NCBI GenBank assembly: GCA_031291335.1
Contig: JARLJF010000072.1
Coordinates: 33,600-97,599 of the forward strand
Direction of reading: 5' to 3'
DNA: 64,000 nucleotides
Source of the DNA: Pandoraea sp.
GTDB taxonomy: Bacteria > Pseudomonadota > Gammaproteobacteria > Burkholderiales > Burkholderiaceae
The position numbers were made by a program, and so were the translations under genes. Below the pieces are notes generated by a model that ran no database searches, was not told where the DNA came from, and saw only the letters and a list, made by a program, of their open reading frames with translations. This document shows, one piece after another, positions 39,475 to 47,644 of this stretch. Position 1 is the stretch's first letter, and each line of letters begins with the position of its first letter.

Positions 39475-39507
39475 CCCGCCTCGGTGGCGGGCGTCTGCTT
39501 ATTTTTT
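39475..39507 (+). terminator. Possible terminator after the acyl-CoA synthetase gene
   Basis: CCCGCC (39475-39480), loop TCGGT, GGCGGG (39486-39491), then a T-run only after a further 7-8 bases. The stem is fair and the tail displaced. Confidence 0.4.
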
Positions 39508-39561
39508 AAGCGAAGCCGGGGGCAATGCCGTATCATTCGGGATTACCCTAGGTTTCGCGCC

Positions 39562-40773
39562 ATGCCTGCCCACACTTTCCGCACCGTCTTCGTTCTTGGC
39601 ATTCTGTCGGCCATCGGCTCGCTGTCGATCGACATGTATTTGCCTGCGCTGCCGAGCATCGCGCGCGAACTGAATACGACGGACGCGGCCGCACAATTCT
39701 CGCTGGCATCGTTCTTCATCGGCCTGGGGTTGGGTCAGTTGCTGCATGGGCCGCTCGCTGATCGCTACGGCCGCAAGCGGCCGCTGTACGCCGGCCTGGC
39801 GCTCTACACGCTCGCGTCGGCGGGCTGTGCGCTAGCGAGCAATATCGAGACGCTGATCGTTTGCCGTTTCATCCAGGCGGTCGGCGGATGCGCCTGCTTC
39901 GTGATCGCACGGGCGATGGCGCGCGATCTGTTCGACACGAACACCGTGGCGCGTGTGCTGTCACGCATGACCCTCATCATGGGGGCCGCGCCGATCCTCG
40001 CCCCGCTCATTGGCGGACAAGTACTGCTGTTCGTCGGCTGGCGCTGGATTTTCTGGGGCCTGACGGCGTTCGGCGCGGTGTGTTTCGCGATGTCCGTGTA
40101 CTGGTTGCCAGAGACACGTCAGGCGGCAAAGCAGGCCCGCCATTGGATCGCCACGGCGTGGCACAACTACGGCGCGCTCGTGCGCGACCGCGAATTCATG
40201 GGCAACGCGCTGGCGGGTGGCGTCTCGCAGGCCGGCATGTTCGCCTACATCACGGGCTCGCCCTTCGTATTCATCAATCTGTACGGTGTCGACCCGGCGC
40301 ACTACGGCTGGCTGTTCGGCTTGAATGCCTGCGGAATCATCGCCGGCTCGCAGATCAACGCCCATCTGTTGCGCACACGTCGCCCGGCCGACGTGTTGCG
40401 TCGTACCAACAATCTGGTCGCGATTCTCGGGTTATTGATGCTCGCCGTGGCGGCGCTCCAGCTCGGCGGACTGATCGGGCTGATGGTGCCGCTCTTCGCC
40501 TACGTCACGAGTCTGGGTTTCTCGCAGCCGAATGCCGTGGCGGAAGCTTTGAACCGTCAGCATCAGCGCGCGGGTGCCGCATCGGCACTGCTTGGCGCGC
40601 TGCAGTTCCTCGCGGCCGCAAGCGCCGGCGCGGCCATCGGTCTGATGCATGCCCACTCGGCCGTGCCGATGGCGGCTGTCATGGCCGTATGCGGCGCGTT
40701 ATCGTGGTGTTTTCACACGGTGCTCATTCGCCGTGCGAAGCCGGCGGCGCCTCCCGCCGCGGGAACGGTCTGA
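39562..40773 (+). CDS. Bcr/CflA family multidrug efflux MFS transporter
   Basis: A 403-residue inner-membrane drug:proton antiporter with about twelve helices. It shows the DHA1 features: SIDMYLPALPSIARELNT after helix 1, loop motif GPLADRYGRKRPLYAGL, and the antiporter helix-5 motif MTLIMGAAPILAPLIGGQVL. Family members export bicyclomycin, chloramphenicol or sulfonamides. The start MPAHTFRTVFVLGILSAIGSLS at 39562 is chosen over an upstream in-frame ATG at 39484. Confidence 0.92.
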   Translation: MPAHTFRTVFVLGILSAIGSLSIDMYLPALPSIARELNTTDAAAQFSLASFFIGLGLGQLLHGPLADRYGRKRPLYAGLALYTLASAGCALASNIETLIVCRFIQAVGGCACFVIARAMARDLFDTNTVARVLSRMTLIMGAAPILAPLIGGQVLLFVGWRWIFWGLTAFGAVCFAMSVYWLPETRQAAKQARHWIATAWHNYGALVRDREFMGNALAGGVSQAGMFAYITGSPFVFINLYGVDPAHYGWLFGLNACGIIAGSQINAHLLRTRRPADVLRRTNNLVAILGLLMLAVAALQLGGLIGLMVPLFAYVTSLGFSQPNAVAEALNRQHQRAGAASALLGALQFLAAASAGAAIGLMHAHSAVPMAAVMAVCGALSWCFHTVLIRRAKPAAPPAAGTV

Positions 40774-40809
40774 TTCTGCTCAACGCCCCGTCAACGTGCG
40801 GAAACAGGA

Positions 40810-40830
40810 ACGCCCGGCGCTACCGGGCGT
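40810..40830. terminator. Stem-loop after the efflux gene
   Basis: ACGCCCGG (40810-40817), loop of 5, CCGGGCGT (40823-40830), 37 bases after the stop. No T-run follows; possible terminator only. Confidence 0.35.
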
Positions 40831-40881
40831 CTGAAACCTGCAACATACGAAAGGCGCGGTAAGGGCAACACGTCACCATCG

Positions 40882-40894
40882 CCGGAAATTCCGG
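40882..40894. promoter_or_regulatory. Palindrome CCGGAA-A-TTCCGG upstream of flhD
   Basis: A 13-bp odd palindrome in the 558-base region 40774-41331 between the efflux gene and flhD. This whole region has no gene and is presumably the long regulatory leader of flhDC. Confidence 0.3.
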
Positions 40895-41185
40895 GAACTG
40901 ATGCCAGAGCTTTCCTTCCAAACCTGAAATTCGGCGTGCGCCACTACATCTGTAACACTTTGTAATTGCGCTGTTCCGGCATTCGCGCGATTGGCAAAGT
41001 ACGATTCAGCGCCTCCTTGCAAAGCCCCCCTGAAATTTTTTGCAAGGATCGCTAAAGTTCGGCAAAACCTCGCCGAAATACAGTCAAGTAGCAGAGCGCA
41101 GCTTCGTGACAATTTCATGAAGCCGTCATGTGTTCGCCACGATCGTTCTCCCCGAACGTATCGTTGGGACCGTTCGCGTCCCTCG

Positions 41186-41204
41186 TGTAGGAAAAATTCC
41201 TACA
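41186..41204. promoter_or_regulatory. Operator-like palindrome upstream of flhDC
   Basis: TGTAGGAA-AAA-TTCCTACA, a perfect 8-bp inverted repeat about 130 bases before the flhD start, followed by an A-run. Its position suits a regulator of flagellar master-operon transcription; the protein is unknown. Confidence 0.5.
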
Positions 41205-41331
41205 AAAAACTTCCGCTTTTCTTGCCATCCCCTGTAGTTTTTCTCCGATTTCTTTATCTTTCGCCCTTGTCCACAATGCGGGGGAATAGACAGTAGTACC
41301 GCAAGATTCATCCATTGCGCCGGGGGGCCGC

Positions 41332-41649
41332 ATGCGAAACAGCGAAACACTGAACGAGATTCGTGAATTGAATCTCTCCTACCTTGTCCTGGCTCAACGC
41401 CTGATCCGTGAGGATCGCGCGGCGGCAATGTTCCGCCTGGGCATCAGCGACCAGCTTGCCGACGTGCTCGGCAGTCTCACACTGGCTCAACTCGTCAAAT
41501 TTGCGGGGTCGAACCAGCTTCTGTGCCGATTTCGATTCGACGACCACGTGATTCTTTCGACCCTCACGCATGGGGCGAAGGACGTGGGTATGCAGCAGTC
41601 ACACGCATCGATCCTGCTGGCGGGGCAACCCGTCGAGCAGATCGGCTGA
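41332..41649 (+). CDS. flhD: Flagellar transcriptional regulator FlhD
   Basis: A 105-residue helical protein that forms the FlhD4C2 complex activating class II flagellar genes with sigma-70. It begins [36 protein letters not shown], the conserved dimerisation and FlhC-contact region. It is shorter than the 116-residue E. coli protein. flhC follows 75 bases downstream. The leader is long and holds palindromes, which points to tight control. Confidence 0.95.
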   Translation: MRNSETLNEIRELNLSYLVLAQRLIREDRAAAMFRLGISDQLADVLGSLTLAQLVKFAGSNQLLCRFRFDDHVILSTLTHGAKDVGMQQSHASILLAGQPVEQIG

Positions 41650-41724
41650 GCGTACGACATACGCGACGCGTATTGCGCCGTCCCTAGGGGCGGCGCTTTG
41701 CGTGAATTGCCAGGAAGCCTGTAT

Positions 41725-42321
41725 ATGCGTACCAAAAGCGTCGTTCTCGAGGCCCGTGAAATTCAACTGGCCATCGAATTGATCGAACTCGGCGCCCGCC
41801 TCCAATTGCTGGAAGCGGAGACGAGCCTGAGTCGCGACCGGCTCATCAAACTCTACAAAGAGCTCAAGGGGGCATCGCCACCCAAAGGCATGCTGCCGTT
41901 CTCGACCGACTGGTTCGTGACGTGGCTGCCGAACATCCACTCGTCGCTTTTCCACAACATTTACCGCCATCTGGTTCAGTACGGCGGATGCCAGGGCATC
42001 GAAGCCATCATCAAGGCTTACCGGCTGTACCTGGAGCATGTGGAGCTGCATGGCTGGGAAGCCGTGCTCGGGTTTACGCGTGCGTGGACGCTCGTTCGTT
42101 TCTTCGACAGCAAGATGCTCCAGATGACGCCGTGCACGCGTTGCGGCGGACATTTCGTCACGCACGCGCACGAGCCGCATGGCCAGTATGTTTGCGGACT
42201 GTGCCAGCCGCCGTCGCGCGCTGGTAAGACCCGGAAAGCGAAACACGCGCATGCCGCCGATCTGGCGCCGGCCGTGGCGTCGTCCGCGCCAGGCGCGGAT
42301 ATTTCGCCGCTTGCTGCCTAA
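41725..42321 (+). CDS. flhC: Flagellar transcriptional regulator FlhC
   Basis: A 198-residue DNA-binding partner of FlhD. The zinc site is intact, with Cys at 137, 140, 157 and 160, the same numbering as E. coli FlhC. The start is the ATG at 41725 ([16 protein letters not shown]) with AGGA upstream. The C-terminal 30 residues are Ala-rich and basic. It should activate the che and fli class II operons. Confidence 0.95.
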   Translation: MRTKSVVLEAREIQLAIELIELGARLQLLEAETSLSRDRLIKLYKELKGASPPKGMLPFSTDWFVTWLPNIHSSLFHNIYRHLVQYGGCQGIEAIIKAYRLYLEHVELHGWEAVLGFTRAWTLVRFFDSKMLQMTPCTRCGGHFVTHAHEPHGQYVCGLCQPPSRAGKTRKAKHAHAADLAPAVASSAPGADISPLAA

Positions 42322-42351
42322 CCGAGCCCACGTCACGAGGTCGCACCCCCC

Positions 42352-42379
42352 TACAGTTTCCCTGCGTGTCTGCCGTTAA
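42352..42379 (+). promoter_or_regulatory. Sigma-28 (FliA)-type promoter upstream of motA
   Basis: TACAGTTT, a 12-base gap, then GCCGTTAA. The enterobacterial sigma-28 consensus is TAAAGTTT-N11-GCCGATAA, so 14 of 16 specified bases match, with one extra spacer base. It lies 60 bases before motA. Confidence 0.6.
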
Positions 42380-42438
42380 GCCCTCTGAACAGGAAGGACA
42401 TTTTTCCGTAGACGTATTTTTGCGAGAGGTATCCGGCA

Positions 42439-43299
42439 GTGCTTGTCGTCATTGGTTACATCATCGTTCTGGCATCGGTCTTTGGCGGCTTCGTCATTGG
42501 CGGGGGCCACTTGGGCGCGCTGTTTCAGCCGACCGAGCTACTGATCATCGGTGGCGCGGGCGTCGGCTCGTTCGTGGTGGGCAACAACAGCAAGGCGATC
42601 AAGGCGACGATGAAAGCGCTGCCGATGCTGTTCAAGGGCTCGAAATACACCAAAGATCTGTACATGGAGTTGATGGCGCTCCTGTACGTGCTGCTCGCGA
42701 AGGCGCGCAAGGACGGCATGCTCGCCATCGAAGGGGACGTGGAAGACCCGGCGTCGAGCCCGGTGTTCTCGCAGTACCCGCGCATTCTCGGCGAGCCGCG
42801 CATCATGGAATTCCTCACCGACTATCTGCGCCTGATGGTCAGCGGCAACATGAACGCGTTCGAGATCGAGAACCTGATGGATCACGAAATCGAAACGTAC
42901 CGCCACGAGGGCGAAGTTCCGGCGCACTGTTTGCAGAAGACGGGCGACGCCATGCCGGCCTTCGGTATCGTGGCCGCGGTGATGGGGGTGGTGCACACGA
43001 TGGCGTCGGCCGACCAGCCGCCGGCCGTGCTGGGTGCACTGATCGCCCAGGCGCTCGTGGGCACGTTCCTCGGCATCTTGCTGGCGTACGGCTTCATTTC
43101 GCCGCTGGCCCAACTCATCGAGCACCGCATCAATGAGTCGGTCAAACTCTACGAGTGCATCAAGGTCACGTTGCTGGCCAGCCTGAACGGCTATGCGCCG
43201 GCACTCTCGGTCGAATTCGGCCGCAAGGTGCTCTATTCCACAGTACGTCCGTCGTTCGCCGAGCTCGAAGAGCACGTGCGACAGGTCAAGGCACGTTGA
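42439..43299 (+). CDS. motA: Flagellar motor stator protein MotA
   Basis: A 286-residue membrane protein with four helices. With MotB it conducts protons and turns the rotor. Starts at GTG (42439), giving MLVVIGYIIVLASVFGGFVIGG, which aligns with the E. coli N-terminus. The cytoplasmic loop has the conserved LLAKARKDGMLAIEGDVEDP, and the channel helix has MPAFGIVAAVMGVVHTM. First gene of the motility operon. Confidence 0.96.
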   Translation: MLVVIGYIIVLASVFGGFVIGGGHLGALFQPTELLIIGGAGVGSFVVGNNSKAIKATMKALPMLFKGSKYTKDLYMELMALLYVLLAKARKDGMLAIEGDVEDPASSPVFSQYPRILGEPRIMEFLTDYLRLMVSGNMNAFEIENLMDHEIETYRHEGEVPAHCLQKTGDAMPAFGIVAAVMGVVHTMASADQPPAVLGALIAQALVGTFLGILLAYGFISPLAQLIEHRINESVKLYECIKVTLLASLNGYAPALSVEFGRKVLYSTVRPSFAELEEHVRQVKAR

Positions 43300-43311
43300 C
43301 GGGCGGCAGCA

Positions 43312-44304
43312 ATGAGCGAGAAAGAAGAGCGGCCCATTATCGTCAAGCGCCGTGCACGCGGCGCACACGGTCACCATGGAGGCGCGTGGAAGATTGCCTA
43401 CGCCGACTTCATGACGGCCATGATGGCGTTCTTCCTGCTGATGTGGCTGCTCAGCTCTGTGAGCAGCAAGGAATTGACGGGCATCGCCGAGTACTTCCGC
43501 ACGCCGTTGAAAGTGGCACTGACCGGCGGACGTAACGCGGCAGACAACAGCGGCGTGATTCCCGGGGGCGGCACCGATACGACGCGCACCGACGGTCAGA
43601 AGTCGCGTGGCGATCAGGTCAAATCGCGTCAGGCGACGACAACCGAGCTGGCCGAGCGCGCCGACGCGCAGCGTTTGCGCGAACTCAAGGCGCGCATCGA
43701 GAAGGCCATCGAAAATAACCCGACGCTGCGACAGTTCCGCAAGCAGTTGCTCATCGATGTCACGACCGAAGGCCTGCGCATCCAGATCGTCGACGACCAG
43801 AACCGCCCCATGTTCGCCAACGCGAGCGCACAGGTGCAGCCGTACATGCGCGACATCCTGCGCGAGATCGGCAAGTCGCTCAACGATGTGCCGAACCGCA
43901 TCAGCCTGTCGGGCCATACCGATGCAACGGCCTACGCGCAGGGCGACAAGAGCTACAGCAACTGGGAGTTGTCCGCCGATCGCGCGAACGCCTCGCGTCG
44001 TGAACTGATCGCGGGCGGGCTCGACGGCGACAAGGTGCTGCGTGTGGTGGGCCTGGCGTCCACCGTGCCGCTCGATCGCGACGACGCGTACAACCCGATC
44101 AACCGCCGCATCAGCATCATCGTGCTCAACCGCCGCGCAGAGCAGTCGGTCAAGCACGAGGGCGACCAACCGACAATCGACGCCGCGAACGCACGTGGCG
44201 CAGGAAGCAACGCGGTGAACGCCGCCATCAACGGCGAGTTGCCGGTCGTGCCAGGTACGCCCATGCCGCCCGCACCGCCGGCGGCGCCGGGCACCGCGCG
44301 ATAA
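43312..44304 (+). CDS. motB: Flagellar motor stator protein MotB
   Basis: A 330-residue protein with one N-terminal membrane helix. The proton-accepting aspartate is D32 (AYADFMTAMMAFFLLMWLL). The C-terminal OmpA-like peptidoglycan-binding domain includes ISLSGHTDATAYAQ and NWELSADRANASRREL. The C-terminus ends in an Ala/Pro-rich tail. Twelve bases separate it from motA. Confidence 0.96.
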   Translation: MSEKEERPIIVKRRARGAHGHHGGAWKIAYADFMTAMMAFFLLMWLLSSVSSKELTGIAEYFRTPLKVALTGGRNAADNSGVIPGGGTDTTRTDGQKSRGDQVKSRQATTTELAERADAQRLRELKARIEKAIENNPTLRQFRKQLLIDVTTEGLRIQIVDDQNRPMFANASAQVQPYMRDILREIGKSLNDVPNRISLSGHTDATAYAQGDKSYSNWELSADRANASRRELIAGGLDGDKVLRVVGLASTVPLDRDDAYNPINRRISIIVLNRRAEQSVKHEGDQPTIDAANARGAGSNAVNAAINGELPVVPGTPMPPAPPAAPGTAR

Positions 44305-44321
44305 CCGACAAGAGGAGACGC

Positions 44322-44705
44322 ATGCAGGCCCTTCGCAACACGATTCTCGCTGTCGACGATTCCGCGTCGATGCGCCAGATCCTGGCGGCTACGCTCGACG
44401 AAGCCGGCTACGCCGTGACCACGGCCCGCGACGGGGAAGAAGCACTCGCGCTGGCGTCGAACGCGACCTTCGATCTGGTGCTGACCGACCAGCACATGCC
44501 GGGCATGGATGGCCTGTCGCTCATTCGCGCCCTGCGTGAGCTTGACGCGTTTGCCCAGACCCCCATTCTGGTGCTCACGACGGAAGTCGATGGCGTGTAC
44601 AAGACGGCGGCCCGCGAAGCGGGCGCCAGCGGCTGGCTGATCAAGCCGGTCGACCCCGAAGCACTGGTCGACGTGGTGGGCTCGCTCGTCGGCGAAGGCG
44701 CATGA
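44322..44705 (+). CDS. Chemotaxis response regulator, CheY type (first copy)
   Basis: A 127-residue single receiver domain. The acidic pocket is D12/D13, the phosphorylation site D56 (LVLTDQHMPGMDG), and the conserved KP pair is in WLIKPVD. It is less like E. coli CheY than the second copy downstream of cheB, so it may serve as a phosphate sink or in signal modulation. Encoded between motB and cheA, a position seen in Burkholderia and relatives. Confidence 0.93.
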   Translation: MQALRNTILAVDDSASMRQILAATLDEAGYAVTTARDGEEALALASNATFDLVLTDQHMPGMDGLSLIRALRELDAFAQTPILVLTTEVDGVYKTAAREAGASGWLIKPVDPEALVDVVGSLVGEGA

Positions 44706-44747
44706 CGATGGCGTCGATGGCACAACCAAGTTAGGACGAGGAAATCG

Positions 44748-46991
44748 GTGGATATCACCCAGTTCTACCAGACCTTTTTCGATGAAGCGGAAGAGTTGCT
44801 CGCAGAGATGGAGCACCTCCTGCTCGCACTCGACATCAATGCGCCGGACAACGAGCAGCTCAACGCTATCTTCCGTGCAGCGCATTCGATCAAGGGCGGG
44901 GCCGCCACGTTCGGCTTCACCGCGCTTACCGAGACCACTCACCTGCTGGAAAACCTGCTGGACCGCGCGCGTCGCGGCGAATTGCAGTTGCGCACCGAGA
45001 TGGTCGACACCTTCCTGGAAACCAAAGACGTGTTGCATCAACAGCTGAATGCCTACCGCGCCTCCAGTGAACCTGATGTCGAGGCGATGACGCGTATCTG
45101 CGCGGTACTCCAGAAACTCGCTGCCGAAGAAGGCGGGGCGCCGGCATCCGCCGCACCGCTCACGCCTGCGGCCGCCGCGCCTGCGCCTGCCGCAGCGGCG
45201 GCACCGGTGGCGTCCGAGGGCGCTGGCGAAGCGGCAACCGACGCGAGCGGTGCTCCCGCGAGCCCTGTGCCGCCGGGCCAGACACGTCTGAAAGTCACGC
45301 TGACCGGCGTGGGCGAGAAAGACCAGTCACTGCTCGCGGAAGAGTTGGGCAACCTCGGCCAGGTCGCAGGTCGTCAGTCGACCGGCGACGCATTGCACCT
45401 GTGGCTCGACACCACGTGTGGTGCCGACGACATTCTCGCCGTGTGCTGCTTCGTGATCGAGCCGTCGCAGATAGACGTGCAGGACGCCTCCGCTGCTGCC
45501 GCCGCGAGCGCGGCGCCTGCCGCTGCGGTGCAATCGCCTGTGGCGGCCCCGGTTCAGACGTCCGAAATCTTCACGCCGGCCCCCGTGGCTTCGGCGCCGA
45601 TCGAAGTGCCCGCCGTGCCGGAAGCCATCGTGCCGGCGCCGGTGGCCGAGCAGATCGTCGTGCCTGCCGCGCCGGTGGCCGAGCAGATCGTCGTGCCTGC
45701 CGCGCCGGTGGCGCAAGCGGGCAGTGGTGGCAGCGGCGGAAATGGCGCGCATCATCCGCCGGAAAAGCGTGCGGCGGCCGCACCGGCCGGCGCAGCTGCT
45801 GGACACGAGAACAGCTCGATTCGCGTGGGCGTTGAAAAGGTCGACCAGCTCATCAACCTCGTCGGCGAACTGGTGATCACGCAGGCGATGCTCGCGCAAA
45901 CGGCGAGCAGCCTCGACCCGATGCTGCACGATCGCCTGTTCAACGGCATGGGCCAGCTCGAGCGTAACGCGCGCGATCTGCAAGAGGCCGTGATGTCCAT
46001 CCGCATGATGCCGATGGACTACGTGTTCTCGCGCTTCCCGCGTCTGGTGCGCGATCTCGCGGGCAAGCTCGGCAAGCAAATCGAACTCGTCACGTTCGGT
46101 CAGGCGACCGAACTCGACAAGAGCCTGATCGAGCGCATCATCGATCCGCTCACGCACCTGGTGCGCAACAGTCTGGATCACGGCATCGAAACGTCGGAGG
46201 CGCGTCTGGCCTCGGGCAAGGATCCGGTCGGTCAACTGGTGCTTTCCGCCGCGCATCAGGGCGGCAACATCGTGATCGAAGTGAGCGACGACGGCGCGGG
46301 TTTGCGTCGCGAGAAGATTCTCGCCAAGGCGCAGCAGCAAGGCATGAACGTGTCCGATTCGATGGCGGACGAGGAAGTCTGGCAACTGATTTTCGCGCCA
46401 GGCTTCTCGACGGCCGAGGCCGTGACCGACGTGTCGGGCCGTGGCGTGGGCATGGACGTCGTCAAACGAAACATCCAGCAGATGGGCGGGCACGTGGAGA
46501 TTTTGTCCACGCGCGGCAAGGGCACCACGATCCGCATCGTGCTGCCGCTCACGCTCGCGATTCTCGACGGCATGTCCGTCAAGGTCGGCCCGGAGATTTT
46601 CATCCTGCCGCTGAACTTCGTGATGGAGTCGCTGCAACCGCGTCGTGACGACATTCGCGCCGTGACCGGCGAAGGTCAGGTCGTGCTGGTGCGCGGCGAG
46701 TACCTGCCGCTCGTGGAGCTGTACCGCGCGTTCGACGTGCCGGAAGCGCGCCTCGATCCGACGCAGGGCATCATCGTGATTCTTCAGGCCGAAGGCCGCC
46801 GCTTCGCGTTGCTCGTCGACGAACTGGTCGGTCAGCAGCAGGTCGTGGTGAAGAACCTCGAAACCAATTACCGCCGTATTCACGGTATTTCCGCCGCCAC
46901 CATCATGGGTGACGGCAGTGTGGCCTTGATCGTCGACGTGGCGGCGCTTCAGCGCGGTCAGCGCTCGGCTTCAGCCACCATCTTCAACTGA
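44748..46991 (+). CDS. cheA: Chemotaxis histidine kinase CheA
   Basis: A 747-residue kinase. The HPt domain carries the phospho-accepting H46 (FRAAHSIKGGAATFG). Then come a P2-like region, a long Ala/Pro/Val-rich linker (about residues 250-355) with a perfect 33-bp tandem duplication, the dimerisation domain, the ATPase domain with N-box HLVRNSLDHGIE and G-boxes DDGAGL and GRGVGMD, and a C-terminal CheW-like domain. Starts at GTG with GACGAGGA upstream. Phosphorylates both CheY proteins and CheB. Confidence 0.96.
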   Translation: MDITQFYQTFFDEAEELLAEMEHLLLALDINAPDNEQLNAIFRAAHSIKGGAATFGFTALTETTHLLENLLDRARRGELQLRTEMVDTFLETKDVLHQQLNAYRASSEPDVEAMTRICAVLQKLAAEEGGAPASAAPLTPAAAAPAPAAAAAPVASEGAGEAATDASGAPASPVPPGQTRLKVTLTGVGEKDQSLLAEELGNLGQVAGRQSTGDALHLWLDTTCGADDILAVCCFVIEPSQIDVQDASAAAAASAAPAAAVQSPVAAPVQTSEIFTPAPVASAPIEVPAVPEAIVPAPVAEQIVVPAAPVAEQIVVPAAPVAQAGSGGSGGNGAHHPPEKRAAAAPAGAAAGHENSSIRVGVEKVDQLINLVGELVITQAMLAQTASSLDPMLHDRLFNGMGQLERNARDLQEAVMSIRMMPMDYVFSRFPRLVRDLAGKLGKQIELVTFGQATELDKSLIERIIDPLTHLVRNSLDHGIETSEARLASGKDPVGQLVLSAAHQGGNIVIEVSDDGAGLRREKILAKAQQQGMNVSDSMADEEVWQLIFAPGFSTAEAVTDVSGRGVGMDVVKRNIQQMGGHVEILSTRGKGTTIRIVLPLTLAILDGMSVKVGPEIFILPLNFVMESLQPRRDDIRAVTGEGQVVLVRGEYLPLVELYRAFDVPEARLDPTQGIIVILQAEGRRFALLVDELVGQQQVVVKNLETNYRRIHGISAATIMGDGSVALIVDVAALQRGQRSASATIFN
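45636..45701 (+). repeat. Tandem 33-bp duplication in the cheA linker
   Basis: Two perfect copies (45636-45668 and 45669-45701) encode PVAEQIVVPAA twice, and a partial third copy follows. It keeps frame (11 codons) and lies in the flexible linker. Confidence 0.9.
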
Positions 46992-47008
46992 AGTCGGAGA
47001 CGCGTTAG

Positions 47009-47524
47009 ATGGACAACCTTTCGCAAGAGCATGCCGTGTCACGCCAGGGCGGCGCCATGCAGACCGATGGCGACGGTCAGGAATTTCTGGTCTTCACGCT
47101 CGGTGAAGAGGAATACGGTATCGACATTCTGAAGGTGCAGGAGATTCGCGGTTACGACGCTGTCACGCGCATCGCCAACGCGCCGGACTTCATCAAGGGT
47201 GTGATCAACCTGCGCGGCATCATCGTGCCGATCGTGGACATGCGGATCAAATTCCGTCTGGGCCGCGTCGAGTACGACACGCAGACGGTCGTGATTATTC
47301 TGAACGTGGCAGGCCGCGTGGTCGGCATGGTGGTCGATGGTGTGTCGGACGTGCTCACGCTCGCGCGCGGTGAAATCAAGCCGGCGCCGGAGTTCGGCGC
47401 ACAACTGGCCACCGAGTACATCACGGGTCTGGGCACGGTCGAAGGCCGCATGCTGATTCTGATGGACATCGAGAAGCTGATGACCAGCGACGACATGGCG
47501 CTCATCGAGCGTCTGTCGAGCTGA
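47009..47524 (+). CDS. cheW: Chemotaxis coupling protein CheW
   Basis: A 171-residue SH3-like coupling protein that links chemoreceptors to CheA. It contains [25 protein letters not shown] and [19 protein letters not shown], the two conserved strands of the family. The N-terminal 27 residues are a variable extension. It starts 17 bases after cheA. Confidence 0.96.
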   Translation: MDNLSQEHAVSRQGGAMQTDGDGQEFLVFTLGEEEYGIDILKVQEIRGYDAVTRIANAPDFIKGVINLRGIIVPIVDMRIKFRLGRVEYDTQTVVIILNVAGRVVGMVVDGVSDVLTLARGEIKPAPEFGAQLATEYITGLGTVEGRMLILMDIEKLMTSDDMALIERLSS

Positions 47525-47644
47525 GCGACGGCACCGGACATTGCCCGCGAGGCAGACGCTTTGATGTGAAAGACGGGCCGAGACACCCGCAGCATCACCC
47601 CACAGACCATAACCCATCGACCCCAGTCCACGGAGACCGAGCAC

